The notes under the pieces: generated by a model | Databases searched by the model: none | Seen by the model: the letters and a program-made list of their open reading frames with translations, nothing else | Told to the model about the DNA's origin: nothing | Made by a program: the position numbers and the translations under genes | Part shown: in pieces, positions 9,228 to 16,964 of the stretch | How positions within the stretch are numbered: the stretch's first letter is position 1 | Layout of the letters: each line of letters opens with the position of its first letter | Assembly: GCA_038182865.1 (NCBI GenBank) | Contig: CP116226.1 | Span: forward strand, 3,410,001 to 3,474,000 | Length of the DNA stretch: 64,000 nt | DNA from: Microbacterium enclense | Lineage (GTDB): Bacteria; Actinomycetota; Actinomycetes; Actinomycetales; Microbacteriaceae | Reading direction: 5' to 3'

Positions 9228-9860
9228 GTGCGCCAGAACCCCAGCTTCGCGATGACCGACGTCGGCGAGATCCGCCGTCTCATCGACCGTCACCCCTGGG
9301 TGACCCTTGTCAGTCAGAGCGATGACGGCCTCGTCGCCTCGCACTACGCCGTCATGCTCGACGACGAGCGCGACGACCTGACCATCGTGGGCCACGTCGG
9401 CAAACCCGATGACGCGATCCTCGGTCTCGGCGAGCGGGAGCTTCTCGTGGTCGTCCAGGGTCCGCACGGGTACATCACGCCCAGGTGGTATGGGGCGGTC
9501 CCCGCCGTCCCCACCTGGAACTTCGTGTCGGCGCACCTTTCCGGCGTCCCGGAATTGCTGAGCCCCGCCGAGAACCTGCGCGTTCTGGAACGTCTCGTCG
9601 AACGCTTCGAGGGCGACGGAGACGACGCGCGCGGCCTTTACACACTGCCGAACGACGCGGGCTTCGTCGAGCGTCTCGAGCGCGGCACCGTGGGCTTCCG
9701 CCTCACGCCCACGCGTGTGACCGCGAAGCGCAAGCTCAGCCAGAACAAGATGCCCGAGGTCGTCGAGACGATCATCGCCGGTCTGGCCGCGGAAGGCGGG
9801 GCCGGAGTCGACCTCGCCGCGGAGATGCGCCGCTCCGCCGACGCGAGGGTGCGGCCGTGA
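9228..9860 (+). CDS. FMN-binding PaiB-like protein
   Basis: 210-residue member of the PaiB/FMN-binding split-barrel family, named after Bacillus PaiB, a negative regulator of sporulation and protease genes. Family signatures are PWVTLVSQSDDGLVASHYAV near the N-terminus, VVVQGPHGYITPRWY, VPTWNF and the C-terminal KLSQNK followed by a helix. The barrel probably binds flavin or haem; direct DNA binding is doubtful. GTG start at 9228. The following amidohydrolase overlaps it by 4 bp (GTGA), so they form one transcription unit. Confidence 0.85.
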   Translation: MRQNPSFAMTDVGEIRRLIDRHPWVTLVSQSDDGLVASHYAVMLDDERDDLTIVGHVGKPDDAILGLGERELLVVVQGPHGYITPRWYGAVPAVPTWNFVSAHLSGVPELLSPAENLRVLERLVERFEGDGDDARGLYTLPNDAGFVERLERGTVGFRLTPTRVTAKRKLSQNKMPEVVETIIAGLAAEGGAGVDLAAEMRRSADARVRP

Positions 9861-11350
9861 TCGGCGAGACCGTGGGATTCATCCGCGGTGTGCGTGTGGC
9901 GGGACCGGGACGTGAACTCCTTCCGACGACCGAGCCGGTCGACCTCGTCATCACGGATGGACGCATCGCGGACATCGCCCCGACCGGCAATCTGCGACCC
10001 ACCGGACTCGTCGCCGAGGGCGACGGCGGGTGGCTCCTGCCCGGACTGTGGGATCACCACGTCCATGTGCTGCAGTGGGCGTTGGCCGCCGATCGTGTGC
10101 CGCTCGGGGAGGTGGCCTCCGCGAGCGACGCCGCGGCCATCATGGCGCTCGCGCCCGAGACCGAGGGACGCCGCGTCGGTTCCGGTTTTCGAGACGGCCT
10201 GTGGCCGGATCGGCCGAGCGTGGAGCTCCTGGATGCCACGACAGGCGGTGTCCCGACCTACCTGATCAACGCCGACGTCCACAGTGTGTGGATGAACAGT
10301 GCGGCGTTCCGTCGCGAGGGCCTGGAAGTGACGGCATCCGGGATCGTTCGCGAAGAAGAGGCGTTCGAGATCTCTCGTCGCCTCAACGCGGTGGCCCCCG
10401 ACATCGCCGACCGTGCCGTCGAACGCATGTCACGCACCGCCGCGGCTCGGGGAGTGGTCGGTCTCGTCGACCTCGACATGACCTGGAACGACGAACCGTG
10501 GCAGCGGCGCGTGGAGCGCGGATTCGACAGTCTCCGCATCTCGTACGGGACCTACCCGCAAGACCTCGATCGTGCCATCGCGGAGGGACTGCGGACGGGG
10601 GACCGGGTGCGCGGAGCCCATCACGACCTCGTGCGGGTCGGACCGCTCAAGGCCATCACGGACGGCTCTCTCGGCACGCGCACGGCGGCGTGCGCGCACC
10701 ATTACGCGGGAGAGGTCGGCAATCACGGGCTCCTCACGATCGCTCCGGACGACCTCGTCGACATGATGACCCGCGCGACAGCAGCCGGACTGGAGTGCGC
10801 GATCCACGCGATCGGCGACGTCGCGAACGCCCACGCTCTCGACGCCTACGCGCTGACCGGAGCCGTCGGCACGATTGAGCACGCGCAGCTCGTCGCCCAT
10901 GCTGATATCCCTCGTTTCGCCCGTCTGGGCGTCGCGGCCAGTGTGCAACCGGAGCACGCCCTCGACGACCGGGACATGACGGATGCCATCTGGGCCGAGC
11001 AGTCCGCTCAGCCCTACCCGTTGCGTGCGCTGGTCGACAGCGGGGCCAATGTCCGTTTCGGATCCGATGCTCCCGTCGCCCCCCTGGATCCCTGGGCGGC
11101 TCTGGCATCCGCCGTCTTCCGCACGCGAGACGGACGCGAGGCGTGGCACCCGCACGAACGTGTGGACATCGACACCGCCATCGCGGCATCCACCGCCGGG
11201 GGTTCGACGGCGCCGGCAGAGATCTCGCCCGGGGCGCTCGCGGATCTCGTGATCGTCGGGGCCGATCCGCGCGCCGCCGATGAGCGCAGCCTGCGCGCCA
11301 TGCCGGTGCGGACCACGTTGCTCGCGGGGCGCGTGATACACGGCGTCTGA
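9857..11350 (+). CDS. Amidohydrolase, YtcJ-like (Amidohydro_3)
   Basis: 497-residue metal-dependent hydrolase. The metal-binding HVH is at residues 68-70 (LPGLWDHHVHVLQ). Downstream are the beta-strand motifs VGPLKAITDGSLGTRTA, ECAIHAIGD (His) and GTIEHAQLV (His), and the Asp in VRFGSDAPVAPLDPW, giving the full TIM-barrel ligand set. The C-terminal composite sheet ends with GALADLVIVGADP. Substrate specificity of YtcJ relatives is mostly unknown; N-acyl or amide bonds are likely. The GTG overlaps the PaiB-like gene's stop, and a strong bidirectional hairpin terminates the unit against dps. Confidence 0.9.
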   Translation: MIGETVGFIRGVRVAGPGRELLPTTEPVDLVITDGRIADIAPTGNLRPTGLVAEGDGGWLLPGLWDHHVHVLQWALAADRVPLGEVASASDAAAIMALAPETEGRRVGSGFRDGLWPDRPSVELLDATTGGVPTYLINADVHSVWMNSAAFRREGLEVTASGIVREEEAFEISRRLNAVAPDIADRAVERMSRTAAARGVVGLVDLDMTWNDEPWQRRVERGFDSLRISYGTYPQDLDRAIAEGLRTGDRVRGAHHDLVRVGPLKAITDGSLGTRTAACAHHYAGEVGNHGLLTIAPDDLVDMMTRATAAGLECAIHAIGDVANAHALDAYALTGAVGTIEHAQLVAHADIPRFARLGVAASVQPEHALDDRDMTDAIWAEQSAQPYPLRALVDSGANVRFGSDAPVAPLDPWAALASAVFRTRDGREAWHPHERVDIDTAIAASTAGGSTAPAEISPGALADLVIVGADPRAADERSLRAMPVRTTLLAGRVIHGV

Positions 11351-11394
11351 GGCGTCTCGCACCCTCACCCGGCGCACAAGCGCCCCCGGCAAAC

Positions 11395-11432
11395 GACGAC
11401 GGGGACGGTGCCGAAGCACCGTCCCCGTCGTC
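11395..11432. terminator. Bidirectional terminator between amidohydrolase and dps
   Basis: A perfect 17-bp inverted repeat (11395-11411 and 11416-11432) encloses a CGAA tetraloop. It lies 44 bp after the amidohydrolase stop and 10 bp after the dps stop, serving the two convergent genes. There is no long T tract, as is common in high-GC actinomycetes. Confidence 0.85.
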
Positions 11433-11442
11433 GAGATCCGTC

Positions 11443-11928
11443 TTACGCGGCGAGGTGCGCGAAGAGGAACCAGCGGTCCTTGTCGAGGCCGCGCTTGATC
11501 TCGATGGCCACGTCCTGGCTCGACATGTCGATCTCGTCGAGCCCCTCGATGGCTGCTTCGATGTCGACGAGGACGGCGTCGATGTCGGCGATGACGGCGC
11601 GGATCACGACGTCGGACGGCGCGAAGCCGGCGGGAACCTCGGTGGCCTTCGCCTTGGCCGCGACGGTCGACAGACGCGAGTCGATGGGCAGACCCAGGGC
11701 GACGATGCGCTCGGCGGCCAGGTCGGCCCAGTCCTGCGCGTGAGCGACGACCGAATCGAGCAGCTCGTGCACGCCGATGAAGTTCGAGCCACGAACGTGC
11801 CAGTGCGCCTGCTTCCCGTTGACGACGAGAGCCTCGAGGCCGATCACGACGGGGGAGAGGAACTGGGCGGTTCCGGCGGCCATGGTCGAGTCGACGGTGG
11901 TGGCGGCGGGGGTCTCTACGGTGCTCAT
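11443..11928 (-). CDS. dps: Dps-family ferritin-like DNA-binding protein
   Basis: 161-residue Dps: a dodecameric cage that oxidises and stores iron with peroxide and protects DNA in starvation. The inter-subunit ferroxidase site is visible as NGKQAHWHVRGSNF, then HELLDSVVAHAQDWADLAAERI, which carries the second His and the Asp/Glu ligands. Residues 1-25 form a short disordered tail that may contact DNA. The start at 11928 follows AAGGAG with 6-nt spacing; an in-frame upstream ATG lacks a ribosome site. The 178-bp divergent region to the hydrolase gene is its promoter region. Confidence 0.94.
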   Translation of the reverse strand: MSTVETPAATTVDSTMAAGTAQFLSPVVIGLEALVVNGKQAHWHVRGSNFIGVHELLDSVVAHAQDWADLAAERIVALGLPIDSRLSTVAAKAKATEVPAGFAPSDVVIRAVIADIDAVLVDIEAAIEGLDEIDMSSQDVAIEIKRGLDKDRWFLFAHLAA

Positions 11929-12106
11929 ATCTGCTCCTTCTCGCAGCGAACGACGTCTGTTGGATGCAACGCTACTCAGGCTCACGCATTCCGCAAGCAA
12001 GATGAGGCTCGGCTAAATCCCTGATGAATAGGCAATCCTCACCTGAGTTGCGCCCGCACGGCACCGCCATGGACCGGACCCCTCGGCGGCGTGTGAAGAT
12101 CGAGGC

Positions 12107-12802
12107 ATGCATGGTCGCCTCGCTCGCATCGACGCCTACGGCAGTCACCCCGACCAGTGGATGCGTATCGACGGAGACGTCTCGGCGGACGTCTGCGTCT
12201 GCTTCGTCCACGGTGGCTACTGGCGTCCCCGCTACACGGCCGAGCTCATGGAGCCGCTGACGAAACGGGTCGCCTCTCTCGACATGGCGGCGGTCAACAT
12301 CGAGTACCGGCGCGAAGCGGACGCCGAGGCGATGCAGGCCGACGTGCGCACCGCGCTTCGTCGCGCCGCCGGCGCGTTCCCGCGTGCCTCGAGGGTCGTC
12401 GTGGGCCATTCCGCGGGCGGTCAGCTCGCGCTGGTGTCGGCCGACGAGGCCGACCTGATCATCGCCCTCGCCCCGGTGACGGATCTGAGGGGCGGCTACG
12501 CGGCCGGCATCGGATCGAACGCGGTGGCGGACCTGCTCGGGGGGTCACCGCTCGAGCACCCCGCGGCCTACGACACCGCGACACCGCGTCCCTCCGCGGT
12601 GCCGACCCTCCTCGTGCACGGCATAGACGACGACCGTGTCCCCGTGAGTCACTCCCGCAGCTTCGCGGACCTCGCCCGGCGGACGGAGGCCGCCGTGGAC
12701 TACTTCGAGTTCGCTCAGCTCGACCACATGCTGCTCATCGACCCCGACGCCCCGCACTGGCCATCGGCCTGGGCGTGGATGCGGCAGCGCCTGAACGCGT
12801 GA
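12107..12802 (+). CDS. Alpha/beta hydrolase (esterase/formamidase-like)
   Basis: 231-residue alpha/beta hydrolase of the BD-FAE/kynurenine-formamidase-like group. The oxyanion-hole motif is HGGYW at 35-39, the nucleophile elbow GHSAGG near residue 99, the acid Asp in GIDDDRVPV and the catalytic His in QLDHMLLIDP near the C-terminus. No signal peptide. The next gene begins 15 bp downstream. The substrate is not determinable; kynurenine formamidase is possible, but no tryptophan catabolic genes are nearby. Confidence 0.87.
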   Translation: MHGRLARIDAYGSHPDQWMRIDGDVSADVCVCFVHGGYWRPRYTAELMEPLTKRVASLDMAAVNIEYRREADAEAMQADVRTALRRAAGAFPRASRVVVGHSAGGQLALVSADEADLIIALAPVTDLRGGYAAGIGSNAVADLLGGSPLEHPAAYDTATPRPSAVPTLLVHGIDDDRVPVSHSRSFADLARRTEAAVDYFEFAQLDHMLLIDPDAPHWPSAWAWMRQRLNA

Positions 12803-12816
12803 CGAAAGGCCCTCGC

Positions 12817-13377
12817 ATGACCGTCGCCCACGACGCCACCATCCTCGCGCTTCCCGACGCGGCGCCCACCCTCCTCGACGACACGTTCGTGGCATCCGGA
12901 GCCCGCCTCGTCGGGGACGTGTCCCTGGGACCCGGCGCGAGCGTCTGGTACAACGCCGTCCTGCGCGGTGACGGCGCGGCGATCGTCATCGGTCCGCGCT
13001 CCAACGTGCAGGACAACGTGTCCATCCACGTCGACCGCGGGCGACCGACCATCATCGGCGCGGATGTCTCGGTCGGTCACAACGCCGTCGTCCACGGCTG
13101 CACGATCGGCGACGGCTCTCTCATCGGAATGGGAAGCGTCGTGCTGTCCGGCGCCCAGATCGGACCCGGATGTCTCGTCGCCGGTGGTGCCGTCGTGCTG
13201 GAGGGGACTGTGGTTCCGGAAGGCTCGCTGGTCGCGGGCGTTCCGGGAAAGGTGCGGCGTGCGCTCACTGCGGAGGAGCGAGAGGGCATCCGACGTAACG
13301 CCGAGACCTACCTGGGGCATGCGGCCCGCCACGCGGGCGCGGTTGCGGTTGCGGTCTCGGCCGACGGGGAGGAGTGA
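12817..13377 (+). CDS. Gamma-carbonic anhydrase-like hexapeptide-repeat protein
   Basis: 186-residue left-handed beta-helix protein of the gamma-carbonic anhydrase/YrdA family. Hexapeptide repeats run from about residue 25 to 150 (ASVWYNAVLRGDGAAIVIG and following). The three zinc-ligand histidines are in SIHVDRG and GHNAVVHG; a C-terminal helix packs on the helix. Possible activities include CO2 hydration, but many family members have none detectable. An AAAGG ribosome site precedes ATG 12817, and it is probably cotranscribed with the hydrolase. It converges on the secreted protein at 13388 with only 10 bp between stops and no evident terminator. Confidence 0.9.
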   Translation: MTVAHDATILALPDAAPTLLDDTFVASGARLVGDVSLGPGASVWYNAVLRGDGAAIVIGPRSNVQDNVSIHVDRGRPTIIGADVSVGHNAVVHGCTIGDGSLIGMGSVVLSGAQIGPGCLVAGGAVVLEGTVVPEGSLVAGVPGKVRRALTAEEREGIRRNAETYLGHAARHAGAVAVAVSADGEE

Positions 13378-13387
13378 GGGGCACGCC

Positions 13388-15028
13388 TCAGCCGCGCACC
13401 GGCTGCTCGTCGACGAACACGGGCATCCCCCCGACCGGGAACACCGCGGATCCAGGCTTCAGGACCGCCAGAGTCTTCCCCGTCGTGGAGAGCACCTTCG
13501 TCTCGTGTCCGGCAGACGTTTCGAGGGGGACCGGGGTCGTGCTCGTGTCGGTGCTGGCGTACGGCTGGTTCTTCCAGAGAACGCGACGGACGTCACCGGC
13601 GTCGTTCGTGAACGTGTAGGCGGTGACGTCACCTCCGACGCGCGTGACAGAGGTGAAGTGGAAGCCGTCCAGCTGTCGCACGGTCGTGGCCATCGCGGCG
13701 GCGCCGACCTTGGGCTGGAACGCCGCGACGTTCTCGGCGGGCTGTCGGAAGAGTCCGAAGTTCGCCTCGGTCTCCTCGGGATTCGTGCCGTCGTCCACGG
13801 CGTCGTACCAAACGGTCTGTTCGACAGCCGGGAGCGACTTGAGAGTCACGAATATCTGAACCAGACCCCCGGCCGCCTGGTCTTCGTTCAGCACACGGCT
13901 GACGTTGCCGAGCGGGGGAGTCACGGTCGTGTTCGTCAATCCGACTTCGCTGACGATGAGCGGCTTGGAGCGCCCGTTGTTGTGGTTGCGAATGATCGTG
14001 TCGAGACGCCGGATGCCGTTGCGGAGATCGGCGACGTCCGAGGCATAGCCGTGAGCGGAGATCATGTCGGCGTACTTCAGGCCGCCCGCTTCGGCGAAAT
14101 CGGTGAACCAATCGGTGGGGATGCCATGGGTGTTCCCCGCGACGATCTTGACGTCGGGATGCTCGGCCTTCACGCCCTGGTACACGGCCTTGACGAGGGT
14201 GGCGTAACACGCGCCCGTCTGACAATCGCTGGTGTTGCGGCGCTCGCGGTTGAACTCGTTCCACACCTCGACCTTGTCGATGGTCGGATTCGCGTCCAGT
14301 ACGCCGTTGATGTACTTCACGAACGCGGCTCGTGCCTCATCCGTCGTCGGGGGCGTCATGGGGCCGTCCATGTCGCCCGGATAGGCGCGCGGATTTCCGT
14401 AGCTGGCGACGAACAGCATGTGCATGTCGTTCGTCTTGGCGGCTGATGTGAGATCGGTCGCGAAATCGGGGATCGTGATCTCGCCCGCTGTGCGCTCGAC
14501 GCTCGTCCAGGTGGTCTCGTCACGGAACTGCCGGATGCCGAGACCGGTTACCAAGGGCATGGTCTTCGCGAGCGGCCAGGTCGATGCGGCGAAGGTCTGC
14601 TTCCCCCAGTGCGTCGCCACCGAGAAGAACGACTCCGAAGTCTTCGGCATCTGCCCTGTGACCACGAAGTCCGCCTCGAGGGGACCGCGTCCGTCATCGA
14701 CGGTGAAGGTGTAGAAGCCCGGTTCCCGCACTGCCGGGTCGATCTGGGCGGAGGCGGACGGGGCGGTGGTACCGGAGTCCACGAGGCCGCCGGAGTCATC
14801 ACGCACGGACCAGTTCAGATCGCCGCGCGCGTTGTCGACGGTGAGGTCGACCGTTTGTGGCGAGGCGAACAGAAGGGAGGGACTGGTGAGCTGTAGAGGA
14901 GCAGCAGCCGGGTCGGGGGCGTAGCGGTCGCCGCCGAACGGGGCGCCAGAGCCGAGGACGACGATGCCTGCCACCAACGCCAGGGTGAGAGTCATGCCGA
15001 TCGCGGCGAGACCCGCCTTGCTCTTCAC
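13388..15028 (-). CDS. Secreted glycoside-hydrolase-like protein (clan A fold)
   Basis: 546-residue exported protein. A Lys-containing N-region and hydrophobic stretch (about residues 6-28) form a signal or anchor. Residues 45-135 look like a beta-sandwich domain. Residues 140-460 look like a TIM-barrel glycosidase: KVEVWNEFNRER gives the acid/base Glu after Asn of clan GH-A (GH39/GH5-like), and KPLIVSEVGLTNT gives a plausible nucleophile Glu. A small C-terminal beta domain follows. The GTG at 15028 is preceded by GGGAGGAG. The IS110 pair lies 232 bp upstream and may have altered its control region. The substrate is unknown. Confidence 0.78.
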   Translation of the reverse strand: MKSKAGLAAIGMTLTLALVAGIVVLGSGAPFGGDRYAPDPAAAPLQLTSPSLLFASPQTVDLTVDNARGDLNWSVRDDSGGLVDSGTTAPSASAQIDPAVREPGFYTFTVDDGRGPLEADFVVTGQMPKTSESFFSVATHWGKQTFAASTWPLAKTMPLVTGLGIRQFRDETTWTSVERTAGEITIPDFATDLTSAAKTNDMHMLFVASYGNPRAYPGDMDGPMTPPTTDEARAAFVKYINGVLDANPTIDKVEVWNEFNRERRNTSDCQTGACYATLVKAVYQGVKAEHPDVKIVAGNTHGIPTDWFTDFAEAGGLKYADMISAHGYASDVADLRNGIRRLDTIIRNHNNGRSKPLIVSEVGLTNTTVTPPLGNVSRVLNEDQAAGGLVQIFVTLKSLPAVEQTVWYDAVDDGTNPEETEANFGLFRQPAENVAAFQPKVGAAAMATTVRQLDGFHFTSVTRVGGDVTAYTFTNDAGDVRRVLWKNQPYASTDTSTTPVPLETSAGHETKVLSTTGKTLAVLKPGSAVFPVGGMPVFVDEQPVRG

Positions 15029-15280
15029 CAGCGCTCCTCCCGCACGTCCATCGCGCCCCACCGTATTGGGGTTGCCTTGTGTGGATGCTGAACGGCTGAT
15101 GCGCTCCGGTATCCCGGGCGCGTCGGTCGCCTCGCGCCGTGAGGGCCGTCGGGCACGATGTCGTAGCCTCGGGAGGGAGTTCGTCTCCGAACTGTGCGCC
15201 AGACGCGCCGCCCCGTTGCGCCGCGCAGGCCGGACGCGCTCCACGAACATCCCTACCCCCGTTACTTTTTCCGTGATCCG

Positions 15281-15458
15281 CTCGGCGGCATGCTGAGTGG
15301 TGGCAGCCTGCCGGGCCCGGTATGGCTCTCTGCCCCCTGTCACCCATGATCTGGGGGGTGTTGTCGCCGGGCCTGGTCGGCGGTGTGTGATCGCTGATAG
15401 GAGCTCGACCCGCCAGCTGGCGAGGCCGTCCGTAACGTGGATGCCGAGGCATGCCGCC
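15281..15458 (+). ncRNA. Predicted IS110 bridge RNA, copy 1
   Basis: The noncoding left end folds by eye into the layout known for the IS621 bridge RNA. A 5' hairpin pairs CTCGGC (15281-15286) with GCTGAG (15292-15297). A target loop is closed by GGCCCGG (15314-15320) with CCGGGCC (15367-15373). A donor loop is closed by GGCGGTGTG (15379-15387) with CATGCCGCC (15450-15458, two wobbles). Guides: TCTCTGCCCCC (15327-15337) matches the left flank and TCTGGGGGG (15350-15358) pairs with the right flank. ATAGGAGC (15397-15404) equals the right-end sequence and GTAAC (15432-15436) pairs with the left-end GTTAC. Function is inferred from the family; exact ends are uncertain. In this copy no -35 box lies upstream. 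Confidence 0.75.
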
Positions 15459-15497
15459 CCTCCGGTTGCCGTTCGCACGACAGAACGGAGGAGCACA

Positions 15498-16706
15498 ATG
15501 ACCACAGCCATCGCCGGCTACGACACCATCGCGGTGTTCGTCGGGCTGGACGTCGGCAAGAGCGAGCACCATGCCGTCGCCCTCGACCGCGCTGGGAAAC
15601 ACCTGCTGGATCGGGCGCTGCCGCAGGACGAGACCCGGCTGCGGCAGATCATCGCTGACCTCGCGGAGCACGGACCTGTGTTGCTGGTCGTCGACCAGCC
15701 AGCCACCGTCGGCGCCCTGCCTGTCGCAGTCGCCCAAGCCGCGGGCGCGACCGTCGGCTACCTGCCGGGGCTGGCGATGCGGCGCATCGCCGACCTGCAC
15801 CCTGGAGAGGCGAAGACCGACGCGAGGGACGCGGCCATTATCGCCGAGACCGCCCGCACCATGCCCCACACGCTCCGCTCCATCGCCATCGCGGACGAGC
15901 AGGTAGCGGAACTGACGATGCTCTGCGGCTTCGACGACGACCTCGCCGGGCAAATCACCCAGGTCAGCAACCGCATCCGCGGGCTGCTCACCCAGATCCA
16001 TCCCACCCTCGAACGCGTCATCGGGCCACGCCTGGATCACCCCGCGATGCTCGCCCTCCTACGCAAGCACCCCTCTCCAGACGCCCTGCGCACCGCTGGC
16101 GTGAAGCGCCTCGGGAACCTGCTCCTGAAGCACGCACCCCGCAAAGGACGGGTTTGGGCGGAGGAGATCGCCGCCGCACTCGCACAGCAGACAGTGACCG
16201 TCACCGGCACGAACGCCGCAGCTCTCGTCCTGCCGCGACTGGCAGAGCAACTCCAGACGCTTCGCACCCAGCGCGACCAGATCGCCGCCGAGGTCGAACG
16301 CCTGGTCGAGGCGCACCCTCTTCACCCCGTCCTGACGAGCATGCCGGGAGTCGGCGTCAGGACGGCAGCCAGACTCCTCACCGAAGTCGCAGGGAAGACC
16401 TTCCCCACCGCCGGGCACCTCGCCGCCTACGCCGGCCTCGCACCCGTCACACGACGATCCGGCACCTCCATCCGCGGCGAACACCCCTCCAGGCGCGGCA
16501 ACAAAATCCTCAAACGCGCCCTGTTCCTCTCCGCCTTCGCGGCGCTCCGCGACCCCGACTCTCGCGCCTACTACGACCGCAAAATCGCCCAAGGCAAACG
16601 ACACAACCAAGCCCTCATAGCCCTCGCCCGACGACGCTCCGACGTCCTCTACGCCATGCTCCGCGACGGCACCCTCTACCAACCCCGACTACCCCTCGCA
16701 GCTTGA
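15498..16706 (+). CDS. IS110-family transposase (serine/DEDD recombinase), copy 1
   Basis: 402-residue IS110 recombinase. The N-terminal RuvC-like DEDD domain shows VGLDVGKSEHH (first Asp), LLVVDQPA (Asp where many relatives have Glu) and AKTDARDA (last two acids). A coiled-coil region spans about 190-290. The C-terminal Transposase_20 domain has SMPGVGVRTAARLL and the catalytic Ser region RRSGTSIRGEHPSRRGN. ATG 15498 has ACGGAGGA 5 nt upstream; an earlier in-frame GTG would translate through the predicted bridge RNA. The product should use that RNA to choose donor and target DNA. It looks intact. Confidence 0.95.
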   Translation: MTTAIAGYDTIAVFVGLDVGKSEHHAVALDRAGKHLLDRALPQDETRLRQIIADLAEHGPVLLVVDQPATVGALPVAVAQAAGATVGYLPGLAMRRIADLHPGEAKTDARDAAIIAETARTMPHTLRSIAIADEQVAELTMLCGFDDDLAGQITQVSNRIRGLLTQIHPTLERVIGPRLDHPAMLALLRKHPSPDALRTAGVKRLGNLLLKHAPRKGRVWAEEIAAALAQQTVTVTGTNAAALVLPRLAEQLQTLRTQRDQIAAEVERLVEAHPLHPVLTSMPGVGVRTAARLLTEVAGKTFPTAGHLAAYAGLAPVTRRSGTSIRGEHPSRRGNKILKRALFLSAFAALRDPDSRAYYDRKIAQGKRHNQALIALARRRSDVLYAMLRDGTLYQPRLPLAA

Positions 16707-16735
16707 CAAAGGACATAGGAGCACCCCGTTACTTT
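16703..16735 (+). promoter_or_regulatory. Promoter assembled across the IS110 right-end/left-end junction
   Basis: TTGACA (16703-16708), a perfect -35 hexamer overlapping the transposase stop codon, lies in the right end of copy 1. The left end of copy 2 supplies weak -10 candidates GTTACT (16728-16733, 19-bp spacing) or TACTTT (16730-16735, 21 bp). IS110 elements are known to form such junction promoters on excised circles, driving the bridge RNA; a head-to-tail dimer recreates one in the chromosome. The -35 match is seen; activity is inferred. Confidence 0.6.
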
Positions 16736-16747
16736 TTCCGTGATCCG

Positions 16748-16925
16748 CTCGGCGGCATGCTGAGTGGTGGCAGCCTGCCGGGCCCGGTATGGCTCTCTGC
16801 CCCCTGTCACCCATGATCTGGGGGGTGTTGTCGCCGGGCCTGGTCGGCGGTGTGTGATCGCTGATAGGAGCTCGACCCGCCAGCTGGCGAGGCCGTCCGT
16901 AACGTGGATGCCGAGGCATGCCGCC
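16748..16925 (+). ncRNA. Predicted IS110 bridge RNA, copy 2
   Basis: Same sequence and predicted fold as the RNA of copy 1. Donor-loop guides are ATAGGAGC at 16864-16871 and GTAAC at 16899-16903. Unlike copy 1 it has a TTGACA box 40 bp upstream, provided by the right end of copy 1, so it is the copy more likely to be expressed. Confidence 0.72.
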
Positions 16926-16964
16926 CCTCCGGTTGCCGTTCGCACGACAGAACGGAGGAGCACA

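Larger units (their letters stand above)
15261..16727 (+). mobile_element. IS110-family insertion sequence, copy 1
   Basis: A 1467-bp unit repeated exactly in the following 1467 bp. There are no terminal inverted repeats or target duplication, as expected for IS110. It comprises a 237-bp noncoding left end, a 402-codon transposase and a 21-bp right end. The edges fall in C runs, so the boundary is ambiguous by up to 4 bp. Removing both units restores the sequence TCCCTA, nine C, GGAGAACC as the empty site. The element lies between the glycosidase-like gene and a SdpI-family gene. Confidence 0.93.

Noticed and set aside
11929..12106. DtxR/IdeR-type iron box upstream of dps
   Set aside because: TGAGGCTCGGCTAAAT bears only loose resemblance to the consensus and is not a convincing palindrome.
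15297..15497. N-terminal extension of the IS110 transposase from an earlier GTG
   Set aside because: It would translate through the predicted bridge RNA; family alignments begin at the GLDVGK region and ATG 15498 has a strong ribosome site.
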